This document shows positions 45,576 through 54,631 of a stretch of DNA of 64,000 nucleotides, piece after piece. The translations under genes and the position numbers were made by a program. This stretch comes from Cyanobacteria bacterium REEB459 (GTDB lineage: Bacteria > Cyanobacteriota > Cyanobacteriia > Phormidesmidales > Phormidesmidaceae): positions 22,196-86,195 of the forward strand of contig JAGWXD010000006.1 in the NCBI GenBank assembly GCA_018970085.1, written 5' to 3'. Position 1 is the first letter of the stretch. Every line of letters begins with the position of its first letter. Below the pieces are notes generated by a model. That model did not search any database. It was not told the DNA's origin and saw nothing but the letters and a program-made list of their open reading frames with translations.

Positions 45576-47249
45576 ATGGAACTGCAAACCCTACAAAATA
45601 TCGCCAGTAACGAGCGAGCCCGGCAAAAATCAGTTCGCATCTATTGCTGCACCTCCACTGGCTGTCGGGCGGCAGCGGCCCTGGAGATTATCGAGACCCT
45701 GGAGGGGGCTATCCACCAACGCCATCTGCAGGACCAGGTAGAGGTGGTGGGAGTAGGCTGTATGGGCTTCTGTGGCCGGGGTCCCTTGGTGCAGGTAGAC
45801 CCCGACAACTTGCTTTATCAGGAGGTGGTGCCCGATCAGGCCGCTAGCATTATTGCGGCCCTGCAGGGGGGGGAAGCCCAACCCCAGCGGGGCAATGTTC
45901 ACCACCCCTTCTTTACCCGCCAGATGCCAGTGGTCAGAGAATACAGCGGCAAAATCGACCCAGAGCGGATTGAGGAATACATCGCGGTGGGGGGCTACCA
46001 AAGTCTCTATCGGACCATCTATGAGATGACCCCGGCCCAGGTGGTGGAGGAAATTTCCCGTAGCGGTCTGCGCGGTCGCGGCGGCGGCGGCTATCCCACC
46101 GGCTTGAAGTGGGCCACGGTGGCTAAGATGCCTGGGGGTCAGAAATATGTGATCTGTAACGGCGATGAGGGGGACCCCGGTGCCTTCATGGACCGTAGCA
46201 TTCTCGAAAGTGACCCTCACCTGGTGTTGGAAGGCATGGCGATCGCGGGTTACGCGGTGGGGGCTAACCACGGCTACATCTACGTCCGGGCCGAGTATCC
46301 CCTAGCCATTGACCGCCTGCAAAAAGGTATTCAACAGGCTAAGCGGTACGGTCTGCTGGGGAGTCAGATCTTCGACTCCCCCTTTGACTTTAAGATCGAC
46401 ATTCGGATTGGGGCTGGGGCCTTTGTTTGCGGCGAAGAAACCGCCCTGATTCACTCCATTGAGGGGGGCCGGGGTAACCCTGTCCCCCGTCCTCCCTACC
46501 CGGCGGAGCGGGGGCTGTACCAGTGCCCCACCCTCATTAACAATGTCGAAACCCTGGCCAACATCACCGCCATTATTCGCAATGGGGCCGCCTGGTACGC
46601 TGGCATTGGCACAGAAACCAGCAAGGGTACTAAAATCTTCGCTCTCACCGGCAAGATTTGCAATAATGGCTTGATCGAAGTCCCCATGGGCATTACCCTG
46701 CGGGAAATTGTGGAGGAGATGGGGGGTGGGGTACCGGGCGGCGAAGTGAAGGCCATCCAAACCGGCGGTCCCTCCGGTGGTTGTATTCCCAAAACTTTAT
46801 TAGATACCCCGGTGGACTACGACTCCCTGCGTCAGGTGGGGTCGATCATGGGGTCCGGCGGAATGGTGGTGATGGATCAAAGCACCAGTATGGTAGAAAT
46901 TGCCCAGTTTTATATGGACTTCTGTCGCGAGGAAACCTGCGGTAAGTGCGTTCCCTGTCGCACCGGCACGGTGCAACTTTACGCTCTGCTCACCAAGCTA
47001 TTAGAACGCCAGGCTACCCCCGCTGACCTAGCCCAATTAGAGGCCCTCTGTGCCATGGTGCGGGATACCAGCCTCTGTGGTCTAGGCCAAACGGCCCCCA
47101 ACCCCGTACTCAGTACCCTCAAGTATTTCCGCGAGGAGTACGAGGCCCTGCTGGTTGAGCCCCAATATCACCCCCATCCGCCTGGGGCAGCTAACCAGCC
47201 CGTGTCAGCCCTAGGATCAGTCCCTGATTCCATGCTTGAAGGAGCCTAA
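45576..47249 (+). CDS. hoxF: Bidirectional NiFe-hydrogenase diaphorase subunit HoxF
   Basis: 557 residues, NuoF-like with an N-terminal 2Fe-2S-like domain (YCCTSTGCRAA, GCMGFCGRGP). The NADH/FMN core has SGLRGRGGGGYPTGLKW, NGDEGDPGAFMDRS, and GAGAFVCGEETALIHSIEG. The 4Fe-4S site is EETCGKCVPCRTGT with a later CGLGQ cysteine. It is the NAD(P)H-oxidising or reducing subunit. It follows hoxE by 15 bases and precedes hoxU by 2, so the genes are tightly coupled. Confidence 0.97.
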   Translation: MELQTLQNIASNERARQKSVRIYCCTSTGCRAAAALEIIETLEGAIHQRHLQDQVEVVGVGCMGFCGRGPLVQVDPDNLLYQEVVPDQAASIIAALQGGEAQPQRGNVHHPFFTRQMPVVREYSGKIDPERIEEYIAVGGYQSLYRTIYEMTPAQVVEEISRSGLRGRGGGGYPTGLKWATVAKMPGGQKYVICNGDEGDPGAFMDRSILESDPHLVLEGMAIAGYAVGANHGYIYVRAEYPLAIDRLQKGIQQAKRYGLLGSQIFDSPFDFKIDIRIGAGAFVCGEETALIHSIEGGRGNPVPRPPYPAERGLYQCPTLINNVETLANITAIIRNGAAWYAGIGTETSKGTKIFALTGKICNNGLIEVPMGITLREIVEEMGGGVPGGEVKAIQTGGPSGGCIPKTLLDTPVDYDSLRQVGSIMGSGGMVVMDQSTSMVEIAQFYMDFCREETCGKCVPCRTGTVQLYALLTKLLERQATPADLAQLEALCAMVRDTSLCGLGQTAPNPVLSTLKYFREEYEALLVEPQYHPHPPGAANQPVSALGSVPDSMLEGA

Positions 47250-47251
47250 CC

Positions 47252-47968
47252 ATGGCGGTAAGAACCCTAAAAATTGACGACAGGGAACTCGCGGTAGAGG
47301 CGGGTACCAGTATCCTGGAGGCGGCCCAGGAGGCGGGAATCCCTATCCCCCGGCTCTGTCACCTGGAGGGGGTAACACCGGTGGGGGCCTGTCGCCTCTG
47401 CCTGGTGGAAATCGAGGGGCTGAATAAGCTGCTACCGGCCTGTGTGACGGAGGTGGGGGAAGGTATGGTGATCCACACCCAAACCGCCAAATTACAGGAG
47501 TACCGGCGAATGACGGTGGAGTTGATCTTTGCTGAGGGCAACCATATTTGCGCGATCTGTGTGGCCAACGGTGACTGCGAACTGCAGGATGTCGCTATTC
47601 AAGTAGGTATGGACCACAGCCGCTTTCCCTACCAGTTTCCCGATCGCGGCATCGACCTGTCCCATCCCCTCTTTGCCATCGACCATAACCGCTGCATCCT
47701 CTGCACCCGCTGTGTACGGGTCTGCGACGAGATCGAAGGCGCCCATGTGTGGGACGTGGCCCAGCGGGGTCCCGACTGCTACATTGTCTCGGGGCTAAAT
47801 CAGCCCTGGGGCGAGGTGGAGGCCTGCACCTCCTGTGGTAAGTGCGTAGATGCTTGCCCCACCGGCGCCATCTTTAAAAAGGGCAGTACCACGGGCGAGA
47901 AACACGCCGACACCGCCAAGCTAGAATTTCTATCCACGGCTCGGGAGAAACACCAATGGACAAGATAA
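47252..47968 (+). CDS. hoxU: Bidirectional NiFe-hydrogenase diaphorase subunit HoxU
   Basis: 238 residues, the NuoG N-terminal type. It has a plant-type 2Fe-2S site (Cys36, Cys47, Cys50, Cys64), a His/Cys-ligated 4Fe-4S region (HICAICVANGDCELQ) and two ferredoxin motifs (CILCTRCVRVC and CTSCGKCVDACPTG). It links the flavin subunit HoxF to the hydrogenase small subunit HoxY. Its 3' end overlaps hoxY by 13 bases. Confidence 0.97.
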   Translation: MAVRTLKIDDRELAVEAGTSILEAAQEAGIPIPRLCHLEGVTPVGACRLCLVEIEGLNKLLPACVTEVGEGMVIHTQTAKLQEYRRMTVELIFAEGNHICAICVANGDCELQDVAIQVGMDHSRFPYQFPDRGIDLSHPLFAIDHNRCILCTRCVRVCDEIEGAHVWDVAQRGPDCYIVSGLNQPWGEVEACTSCGKCVDACPTGAIFKKGSTTGEKHADTAKLEFLSTAREKHQWTR

Positions 47969-48507
47969 GGTTTGCCACGGTTTGGCTGGCGGGTTGTTCG
48001 GGCTGCCATATGTCATTCCTGGATTTAGACGAATTTCTAATCGATCTGGCCGACCTGGTGGAGGTAGTCTATAGTCCCGTGGCCTGTGACCTGAAGCACT
48101 ACCCCGACAATGTCGATGTGTGCCTGGTGGAGGGAGCAGTGGCCAACCAGGATAACCTGGACCTGCTCTACGAGGTGCGACGTAAGACTCGCCTACTGAT
48201 TTCCTTTGGCGACTGCGCCGTTACCGCCAACGTGCCGGCCCTGCGCAATCGCCTCAGTGAGAGTGCCGCCGGCGTGCTGGATCGGGGCTACCTGGAACTA
48301 GCTGATACCAACCCCCAACGACCCTATGCGCCTGGTATTGTGCCGGAGTTAATGGAACGGGTTACCCCCCTGCACGAAATTGTACCGATAGATATTTTCA
48401 TGCCCGGCTGCCCCCCCTCCGCCGATCGCATTCGAGCCACCCTGGAGCCCTTGCTTCAGGGCCGAACCCCAACCATGGCTGGACGGGAGATGATTAAATT
48501 CGGTTAG
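47956..48507 (+). CDS. hoxY: Bidirectional NiFe-hydrogenase small subunit HoxY
   Basis: 183 residues. It holds the proximal 4Fe-4S cluster next to the NiFe site; ligands are in LAGCSGCHMSFLD (Cys14 and Cys17), FGDCAVTANV and MPGCPPSADRI. This short small subunit, lacking medial and distal clusters and a twin-arginine signal, is typical of cytosolic group 3d hydrogenases. It overlaps hoxU and is followed by the CP12-like gene. Confidence 0.97.
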   Translation: MDKIRFATVWLAGCSGCHMSFLDLDEFLIDLADLVEVVYSPVACDLKHYPDNVDVCLVEGAVANQDNLDLLYEVRRKTRLLISFGDCAVTANVPALRNRLSESAAGVLDRGYLELADTNPQRPYAPGIVPELMERVTPLHEIVPIDIFMPGCPPSADRIRATLEPLLQGRTPTMAGREMIKFG

Positions 48508-48557
48508 GGTTCACGTAAACTAAGTATGGGTTAACTTAACTGAGGAGAATATGACCT

Positions 48558-48791
48558 ATGAGCGTGGATAGCGCCAAATTTAACGAAGAGCTGCAAGCGG
48601 CGATCGACTACGCCCATCAGGTCACTGACGAAAAAGGGGGAACCTCCCCTGAGGCGGCAGCCGCCTGGGATGTGGTAGAAGAAATGCAGGCGGAAGTTTC
48701 TCACCAACACCAGGGGCCTAAGAAAACTGCTTTTGACCAGTATCTGGAGGATCATCCTGATGCGGCCGAGGCTCGCGACTACCAGAGTTGA
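48558..48791 (+). CDS. CP12-like small protein without cysteines, inside the hox operon
   Basis: 77 residues. It aligns well with the CP12 core: DEKGGTSPEAAAAWDVVEE, then MQAEVSHQ, and a C-terminus AFDQYLEDHPDAAEARDY that corresponds to the GAPDH-binding end of CP12. In canonical CP12 four cysteines form two redox disulfides; here those positions read Thr23, Ala33, Leu63 and Ala72. The protein contains no cysteine at all. GAGGAG lies 10 bases before the ATG. CP12 normally ties GAPDH and PRK together; a hydrogenase-linked role here is inference from position only. Confidence 0.8.
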   Translation: MSVDSAKFNEELQAAIDYAHQVTDEKGGTSPEAAAAWDVVEEMQAEVSHQHQGPKKTAFDQYLEDHPDAAEARDYQS

Positions 48792-48869
48792 GGGCTGGAA
48801 GGGTGACGGGGTGACCCAAGATACCACCACTCTCCCACTCTCCACTCCCCCATTACCTGGAGACCAACC

Positions 48870-50300
48870 ATGGCTAAAACCGTAGTCATCGACCCCGTTA
48901 CCCGTATTGAAGGCCATGCCAAGATCTCCCTATTTCTAGACGATGCTGGGGAAGTCAGGGATGCCCGCTTCCATGTGGTGGAGTACCGGGGTTTTGAAAA
49001 ATTTTGTGAGGGCCGTCCCTACACTGAGATGGCCGGCATCACCGCTCGCATCTGCGGTATTTGCCCGGTCAGTCACCTGATCTGCTCAGCCAAGACCGGC
49101 GATAAGCTTCTGGCGGTCACCATTCCCCCCACCGCCGATAAGCTGCGGCGACTGATGAATCTGGCTCAGTTGACCCAGTCCCATGCCCTATCCTTCTTCC
49201 ACCTGAGTAGCCCTGACTTTCTCTTGGGGTGGGATAGCGACCCAGCCAAGCGTAATGTGTTTGGGTTGATTGCCAACCATCCCGACCTGGCCCGTTCAGG
49301 CATTCGTCTGCGCCAGTTTGGTCAGCGGGTAATCGAGATCCTCGGCGGTCGTAAGATTCACGCTGCCTGGACCGTCCCCGGCGGTGTGCGGGAACCCCTC
49401 AGTCGCGAGGGTCGCCAATGGATGCTCGATCGGCTGCCGGAAAGCTTAACCACTACCCGCCAGGCCCTGAACATTTTTAAGGACTTAATCCACGGCCCCC
49501 TACGCCAGGAAGTCCAGGTATTTGGTGAGTTTCCCTCCCTGTTTATGGGCCTGGTCAGCCCTGAGGGTAACTGGGAACACTACGGCGGCCAGCTGCGCTT
49601 TGTTGATCACCATCGCCAGATCGTCGCCGATGGTCTGCGGGAAGATGACTACCAACAATTCCTGGGGGAAGCGGTAGAACCCTGGTCTTACCTGAAGTTT
49701 CCCTACTACAAGCCCCTGGGCTACCCAGAGGGGATCTACCGGGTGGGGCCTCTAGCCCGACTGAATGTGTGCGATCGCATCGGTACCCCTGAGGCCGACG
49801 CCGAACTCCAGGCTCTGCGGGACTATGCCGGTGGGGTGCCCACCTCCTCCTTTCTTTACCACTACGCCCGGCTGATCGAAATTCTCGCCTGTCTCGAGCA
49901 CATTCAAATCCTCCTGGATGACCCAGAGATTCTCTCTACCCGGGTGCGCGCCCAGGCGGGAGTCAACGCCCTGGAGGCGGTAGGAGTCAGTGAAGCCCCC
50001 CGGGGAACCCTATTCCACCACTACCGGGTAGATGCTAACGGCTTAATCGAAAAGGTCAACCTGATTATTGCCACAGGTCAGAACAACCTGGCCATGAATA
50101 AAACCGTAGCCCAAATCGCCAAACACTACATCCATGGAGAGGATATTCCCGAAGGCTTTCTCAACCGGGTAGAAGCGGGCATTCGCTGCTACGATCCCTG
50201 CCTCTCCTGCTCTACCCATGCCGCCGGCCAGATGCCCCTGCATATTCAACTGGTGGCGGCCACCGGTGAGGTGGTACGAGAGGTGTATCGGGGCCCTTAG
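48870..50300 (+). CDS. hoxH: Bidirectional NiFe-hydrogenase large subunit HoxH
   Basis: 476 residues, carrying the NiFe active site. The four Ni ligands are Cys62 and Cys65 ([10 protein letters not shown]) and Cys444 and Cys447 ([11 protein letters not shown]). The 26 residues after His450 are the extension expected to be removed by an endopeptidase (HoxW type) during maturation. That protease is not in the window. HoxH ends the operon, with its stop 2 bases from the convergent DUF3598 gene. Confidence 0.98.
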   Translation: MAKTVVIDPVTRIEGHAKISLFLDDAGEVRDARFHVVEYRGFEKFCEGRPYTEMAGITARICGICPVSHLICSAKTGDKLLAVTIPPTADKLRRLMNLAQLTQSHALSFFHLSSPDFLLGWDSDPAKRNVFGLIANHPDLARSGIRLRQFGQRVIEILGGRKIHAAWTVPGGVREPLSREGRQWMLDRLPESLTTTRQALNIFKDLIHGPLRQEVQVFGEFPSLFMGLVSPEGNWEHYGGQLRFVDHHRQIVADGLREDDYQQFLGEAVEPWSYLKFPYYKPLGYPEGIYRVGPLARLNVCDRIGTPEADAELQALRDYAGGVPTSSFLYHYARLIEILACLEHIQILLDDPEILSTRVRAQAGVNALEAVGVSEAPRGTLFHHYRVDANGLIEKVNLIIATGQNNLAMNKTVAQIAKHYIHGEDIPEGFLNRVEAGIRCYDPCLSCSTHAAGQMPLHIQLVAATGEVVREVYRGP

Positions 50301-50301
50301 G

Positions 50302-51141
50302 CTAGACTTCCGTAGTGTCTGGTAGCTTCTCTTCAACCACCAGGGTGAGGCTCACCCAAGTTCCCTGAGCATTGTAGCCCCGCACCAAACGATGGCGTAA
50401 AGTCGGGGTAACCAACCATCCCGCTTCTAAAAAGAAGGGCTGGCCGGGTTGAATCGATTGGGGAAAGGTGGCCGAAGCTCCGCCTGGTAACAGCAGGAGG
50501 TTAACCGGTTGGGAGCCCTGGTCAAAGGCCAGGGTTGAGCCCCGCACCACGGCCTGGGACTCGATGACTTGACCGCCATCCAGGTACAGGGTCTGTTGCA
50601 GACGATCGCTCCCCTGCCTTTTGAGCACTAAGCGGGTTGAACAGCTTTGTTCGGGCTGCCAATCGGGGTAAACGGTCACCCCCTGCCCTACCCAGGTGCC
50701 CACCAATTGGTCGAGGCTGAGGGGGCCTCGTTCGGGGGGAGTCGTCCCCTGTTGGTGTTCCCGTATTAGGGTGAGGCTCCCCAGGTGGGGCTGACGGGGA
50801 AACAGCAAGACCAGGCGGAGGCGATCGCTGCCCTCGATCAATCCCAGTTCAGCGCCAAACTCGCTCACCGGGCTCCACTGCATAGCCCCCTGGGAAAAAG
50901 CCCCATTTTCACAAAAAAGCACCCCTCGCCCCAGCGACCTGTACTCCAGCACCGTTTCCCGGGGAGACTCACCCGCTGCCGTCAGGCGAATTTCCTGACG
51001 CATGACCGTACCCTCCTGGAGGGGTAGAAGGCATACCTCGCTGGGGGTATCCTGGCCCATGGTGCCGGTGGGATCGAATTGGGTAAAGGAGCCTACCCAG
51101 GTACCCTGATTTTTCAGCAGGCGTTGCCATTGAGTTGCCAT
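50302..51141 (-). CDS. DUF3598 family protein
   Basis: 279 residues with two lipocalin-like halves. The first starts WQRLLKNQGTWVGSFTQFDP, with EYRSLGRGVLFCENGAFSQG; the second has LVGTWVGQGVTVYP and a late LVRGYNAQGTWVSLTLVVEE. This is a cyanobacterial family related in fold to CpeS/CpcT-type bilin lyases and other beta-barrels. Ligand and role are unknown. It is convergent with hoxH, and its stop lies only 2 bases away. Confidence 0.8.
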   Translation of the reverse strand: MATQWQRLLKNQGTWVGSFTQFDPTGTMGQDTPSEVCLLPLQEGTVMRQEIRLTAAGESPRETVLEYRSLGRGVLFCENGAFSQGAMQWSPVSEFGAELGLIEGSDRLRLVLLFPRQPHLGSLTLIREHQQGTTPPERGPLSLDQLVGTWVGQGVTVYPDWQPEQSCSTRLVLKRQGSDRLQQTLYLDGGQVIESQAVVRGSTLAFDQGSQPVNLLLLPGGASATFPQSIQPGQPFFLEAGWLVTPTLRHRLVRGYNAQGTWVSLTLVVEEKLPDTTEV

Positions 51142-51194
51142 GGGCCTTGATTCCAGTCACAGTGGGCTGACCTGTACACTACTTACCCCCCAGG

Positions 51195-51608
51195 CTAATT
51201 CTGGGTCAGCCGCAGGGTGTAACTGGTTTGGGTCGGATTAGTATTACCAATATAGAAGGAATAGGTGTCCCGATTGAGAAGCCCAGGGGCATTTATGGTA
51301 CCGCTGGATCCACTGGCACTATGGCATTCACTAAAGCCACCGGCACCTTGAATCAGCAGGGTAAGGCCCGGGCTGCCGGTAACAGCAATGTCTAAGGAGA
51401 CAAAGTCCTGATTCACCTGCAATACCTGGGCCGCAGGCTGGGAGAGGAATCCACAGCTAGAGCGCTGCTGGGGGATAACCGAGCCGCTCACCTGCAAGGT
51501 CGAAGAGAGGGGGGTTTGGGCTACGGGTTGGGCAAGGGCGGCTCCGCCCCCGACCGCCAAGCTCAGCACCAGAACTGGCAAACTCAGTATCGAGACTAAA
51601 GGTTTCAT
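51195..51608 (-). CDS. Secreted hypothetical protein
   Basis: 137 residues from the ATG at 51608 (a GTG at 51617 is also in frame). A clear signal peptide is present (KPLVSILSLPVLVLSLAVG, cleavage near ALAQP). The mature part is a small beta-rich domain with two cysteines (SSCGFLSQPA and FSECHSASG) that may form a disulfide, and the end reads TQTSYTLRLTQN. It resembles the pre-peptidase or subtilase-associated beta folds of cyanobacteria, but I cannot name the family. Confidence 0.6.
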   Translation of the reverse strand: MKPLVSILSLPVLVLSLAVGGGAALAQPVAQTPLSSTLQVSGSVIPQQRSSCGFLSQPAAQVLQVNQDFVSLDIAVTGSPGLTLLIQGAGGFSECHSASGSSGTINAPGLLNRDTYSFYIGNTNPTQTSYTLRLTQN

Positions 51609-52269
51609 GGCTGCCACGCTTTCTGAAAAATCCGTTGGGATATTCTTTTCACCCTTCTATCCTAGCTAGATAGACCAGCAGATGTGACAGATGCTGTGAC
51701 AGTTTTCGGAGTGTTCGCCGCCATCGGGGCTCAACACCAAAGAATGTTAACAGGCTGGCCGGTCTGCCATCGGCCTAGCGAAGGAGAACACTATCCGCCC
51801 TTGACCACCCTAGGTGTTCCCGCGATCGCACCCCGGCAACGGTTAAATCGCCAACCGAGGGAAGAACTCCTGACCCTGAACCGGGTCGGTGCGCCATAAC
51901 ATCCAGCGGTTAAGCTTACCCTGGTCAGAGTTTGGCGGCGACCCACAACAGGCATGACAACGATTTTGACCCATCCACCAAGAGACCCCCTCAAGGGGGC
52001 AGGGTTTTTGCAAGCCATTAACCTGGATCCAGACCAGTTGGAGTATAGTGGCCCTTAGGGCGGTATTGATCCTGCCTGTTCCCCTACTTCAGATAGAGCC
52101 TCAAACTAGAGCAACCCCTTTGATCGCCAGTTTGTTGAGCTTTCTTAGACAATTCTATGGAATCATTTGGTCAGCTCCACTGCGGTCATAGCCGCGGTTT
52201 ATGCTTTACCATAGGGCTTCAGTGGATTTATCACTCTGTCGATGCCAGGGTTTAGTGTTATATCAGGGA
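51609..52269. other. Noncoding stretch with paired repeats and a terminator-like hairpin
   Basis: About 660 bases. It has a direct repeat GTGACAG (51684-51690, 51696-51702), a long-range inverted repeat AGTGTTCGC / GCGA...GAACACT (51710-51718 and 51778-51792), and a GC hairpin with a T-run at 51986-52009. A 71-codon frame at 51684-51899 lies over these and is not convincing. The arrangement could be a small RNA ending at the hairpin, but nothing matches a family I can name. Confidence 0.35.
51986..52009 (+). terminator. Terminator-like hairpin without an upstream gene
   Basis: CCCCC-TCAA-GGGGG followed by CAGGGTTTTTG. No plus-strand gene ends just before it, so it may end a noncoding transcript from the 51.7-52.0 kb region, or be fortuitous. 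Confidence 0.4.
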
Positions 52270-52593
52270 ATGGTCTTAGACGTTGTGGCCCCTAAAAAAC
52301 CGCCTGCTAAAACTATCCGTAAAGCTGACCCCCTTTCCTCCCATCTTCCTTCCACCGCATCGGGCTCCCAAGGATTCAGGGTACAGGTATTTTACCTGGC
52401 CGGTCGCAATCCTAATCCTAATGCTCCTATCAAGGATGCCCTGTGGTTCGCCATTTATCCAATTATTCCCCGCATTGGAGACTGCCTCTTCCGTGACGGC
52501 GTCTACTACCGGGTGGAGCGGGTTTTTCTTTACGAGAATCTGTCGGCTGGTTGGTGTGCCGATGTGGAGGTTTCTTTTTACGGTCGCCGTTAG
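52270..52593 (+). CDS. Hypothetical small protein
   Basis: 107 residues from the ATG at 52270, preceded by AGGGA; an upstream in-frame ATG at 52201 would add a less plausible 23 residues. After a Lys/Pro/Ser-rich lead the C-terminal two thirds look like a folded beta domain: FRVQVFYLAGRNPNPNAP, LWFAIYPIIPRIGDCLF, DGVYYRVERVFLYE and GWCADVEVSFYGRR. I do not recognise the family. There is no signal peptide or membrane segment. Confidence 0.55.
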   Translation: MVLDVVAPKKPPAKTIRKADPLSSHLPSTASGSQGFRVQVFYLAGRNPNPNAPIKDALWFAIYPIIPRIGDCLFRDGVYYRVERVFLYENLSAGWCADVEVSFYGRR

Positions 52594-52827
52594 GTGCAGA
52601 TCTGATGGTGCTGACTGTGGCGGTCTCCACAAGAATAGCGATGATTTATTACCAGACCCCTGATGCCAAAGCCCTTATGTTAGAGTAAGCGGGTAACATG
52701 TTTTGCTTTCGGTGGGCTGGTTAGTCACAGTCCGATCTCAACAGTCTGATTTCAATTGTCGGGTAGCGGGTGAGTACCACTCCGAATCGAACTTGTCTAC
52801 GTCTATGGTTTCATTTGGAGTTGTACT

Positions 52828-53136
52828 ATGTCGATTTATGTAGGAAATTTAGCCTACGGTGCTACCGAAGAGGATATTAAGCAGGTTTTTTCCGAGTATG
52901 GAGTAGTTAAACAGGTATCGGTACCCACGGACCGCGAAACCAAACGTCCCCGGGGTTTTGCCTTTGTGGAAATGGAAAAAGAAGCTGAGGAAGATGCGGC
53001 GATCGAAGCCCTAGATGGGGCCGAATGGATGGGACGGGACCTGCGGGTGAATAAAGCCCGTCCTAAAGAGACCAGGGAAAAGAGACCAACCGGTCATACC
53101 GGTGGTAAAAACAGTCGGGAATTTTCTCGCTGGTAG
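52828..53136 (+). CDS. RNA-binding protein with one RRM domain (cyanobacterial Rbp type)
   Basis: 102 residues. RNP2 is IYVGNL (3-8) and RNP1 is KRPRGFAFVEM (39-49), followed by a short basic/Gly tail (RPTGHTGGKNSREFSRW). Cyanobacterial Rbp proteins of this size bind RNA, several are cold-inducible, and some influence mRNA location. A 5' leader of about 230 bases without an ORF precedes the gene and could carry cold-responsive control. The short tail separates it from Gly-rich Rbps. Confidence 0.93.
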   Translation: MSIYVGNLAYGATEEDIKQVFSEYGVVKQVSVPTDRETKRPRGFAFVEMEKEAEEDAAIEALDGAEWMGRDLRVNKARPKETREKRPTGHTGGKNSREFSRW

Positions 53137-53184
53137 GGTCCATCCTGATCTTTTGCCCATAGCCCTCTCGCCCCTTCCATAGCC

Positions 53185-53236
53185 AGGTGTTTGAAAAGTC
53201 AGGGATTGTATCTAGACCTGCTGTTTTCAAACACCT
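53185..53236. repeat. Long inverted repeat after the RNA-binding protein gene
   Basis: AGGTGTTTGAAAA (53185-53197) and TTTTCAAACACCT (53224-53236) are perfect 13-base complements around 26 bases, which themselves hold CAGG/CCTG. A long hairpin about 50 bases after the RRM gene; it could stabilise its 3' end or be a relic of a small mobile element. Confidence 0.65.
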
Positions 53237-53371
53237 ATTGCTGGTTAAGGGGATATGACGGAGTAATGCTATTGCCAGATTGATGGCCAGACCGGCCAAG
53301 ATCATGGCCCCATCCATAGAGATTAGTTCTGACCTGAACCGTTTCACCTCAGCGATCGCCTAGGGCGTGAA

Positions 53372-54355
53372 CTAGGACGGAAATATCCATAGCCACAGAG
53401 GTAAGGTGATCAGCAGACTGAGAGAACTCAGGCCGACACAGGTGACCGATAGGTCTCGATCTAAATCGTAAGCTTCAGCCAGAATTAAATTAGCAAAGGC
53501 GCTGGGCATGCCTGCCTGCACAATCATGGTCAGACGGATGGCTCCATCTATACCCAGGGCTGTTAGCCCCAGGCCCAATAGCATGGGCACCAGCAACATT
53601 TTAATGGCGATCGCCACCGCCGCGGTGGGCACATGGCGCGGACTGGTTAACTGCTGAATGCGCAGACCCATCAACAGTAGGGACAGACCCACCACCAACC
53701 AGGCAACGGCGTAAAGGCAAGAGGTGAGCCAGGCGGGTAGACCCACCTGTTTCAGCACTAATCCCAGGCTAAAGGCCCAAATCATTGGATTACGACTAAT
53801 TTGGCCGAGCCCCTGCCCCCAGCATTGCCCCCCACCGGCGGGAGACCGATGCTCCTGGCGGCTAGCCAAAATTGGTCCCAAGCCATAGGATCCGGGCAAG
53901 GTGCCCAGGGCATCGTAAAATAGCGCCCAGCCAAAGACCGATAGACCCAGTTGGGGCAACAGCAGCACCACTGGATAACCGATAAAGCCTGTATTACCCA
54001 ACATCGCCGCCAGGGAAAAACTAATCCGTTGAGACCGGGACCAAACCTGAGACTGAAGACCAATCCATAGGCGACTACAACACCATCCTAAAAGGATGGC
54101 TAGCCAGGCAACCAGGGGGGCCAAGTAGAGATGGCCGTCCAGGTCAATACGCCCCATAAATCCGACGACGCTGAGGGGTAAACCAACCCAAAATAGCCCC
54201 TTACCTAGGGCTTGAGGGAGGTGCTGGTGGAGGTTAGCCTGAGCGCCCCGGAACCGGTCTAGACGTACCACTAGCCACCCCAACCCCATACCCGCCCCAA
54301 TCATTGTGCCAATTAGCAGATATAACCGTAGCAGCATACCCCCAGGTAAACCCAT
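53372..54355 (-). CDS. AEC family transporter (auxin efflux carrier-like)
   Basis: 327 residues with about ten hydrophobic segments in two halves. Motifs such as AAMLGNTGFIGYPVVLLL and FANLILAEAYDLDRDLS, with the ending LLITLPLWLWI, match the bacterial AEC/PIN-like permease family. These move small organic or amino-acid-like anions; the substrate is not predictable here. The start at 54355 has an alternative ATG (M7). No linked regulator or enzyme is nearby. Confidence 0.8.
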   Translation of the reverse strand: MGLPGGMLLRLYLLIGTMIGAGMGLGWLVVRLDRFRGAQANLHQHLPQALGKGLFWVGLPLSVVGFMGRIDLDGHLYLAPLVAWLAILLGWCCSRLWIGLQSQVWSRSQRISFSLAAMLGNTGFIGYPVVLLLPQLGLSVFGWALFYDALGTLPGSYGLGPILASRQEHRSPAGGGQCWGQGLGQISRNPMIWAFSLGLVLKQVGLPAWLTSCLYAVAWLVVGLSLLLMGLRIQQLTSPRHVPTAAVAIAIKMLLVPMLLGLGLTALGIDGAIRLTMIVQAGMPSAFANLILAEAYDLDRDLSVTCVGLSSLSLLITLPLWLWIFPS

Positions 54356-54631
54356 CTTCCTTCCGCTCGATTCAAGTTGGTTGGAACTGCTATAGCCACC
54401 GCAACTCCGGTCTGGCCTTCATTACCTAAGGCTACCCCGCCACTATGGCTAACCTTAGATAAAATAAACCTTAAGCTTTCTACAAGACTGCTGGGCAGAC
54501 CTATGCGGCTCAGGAACCATGAGTTCGCCGTAGATCGCCCTGACCAATCCTATGCTGCCTGCCTCAAAGGCATAATATGGGTATAGAGTGTCACTAGTTT
54601 GATTCCAACTCCTTTTGCCAGGATTCTCGCC

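Noticed and set aside
45630..46271. Long open frame antisense to hoxF
   Set aside because: Shadow of a GC-rich conserved gene; the plus strand encodes full HoxF motifs here.
51700..51900. Possible 6S RNA
   Set aside because: GTGTTCGCC and a distant complement suggested 6S, but the arms would enclose under 100 bases and the conserved central bubble could not be placed.
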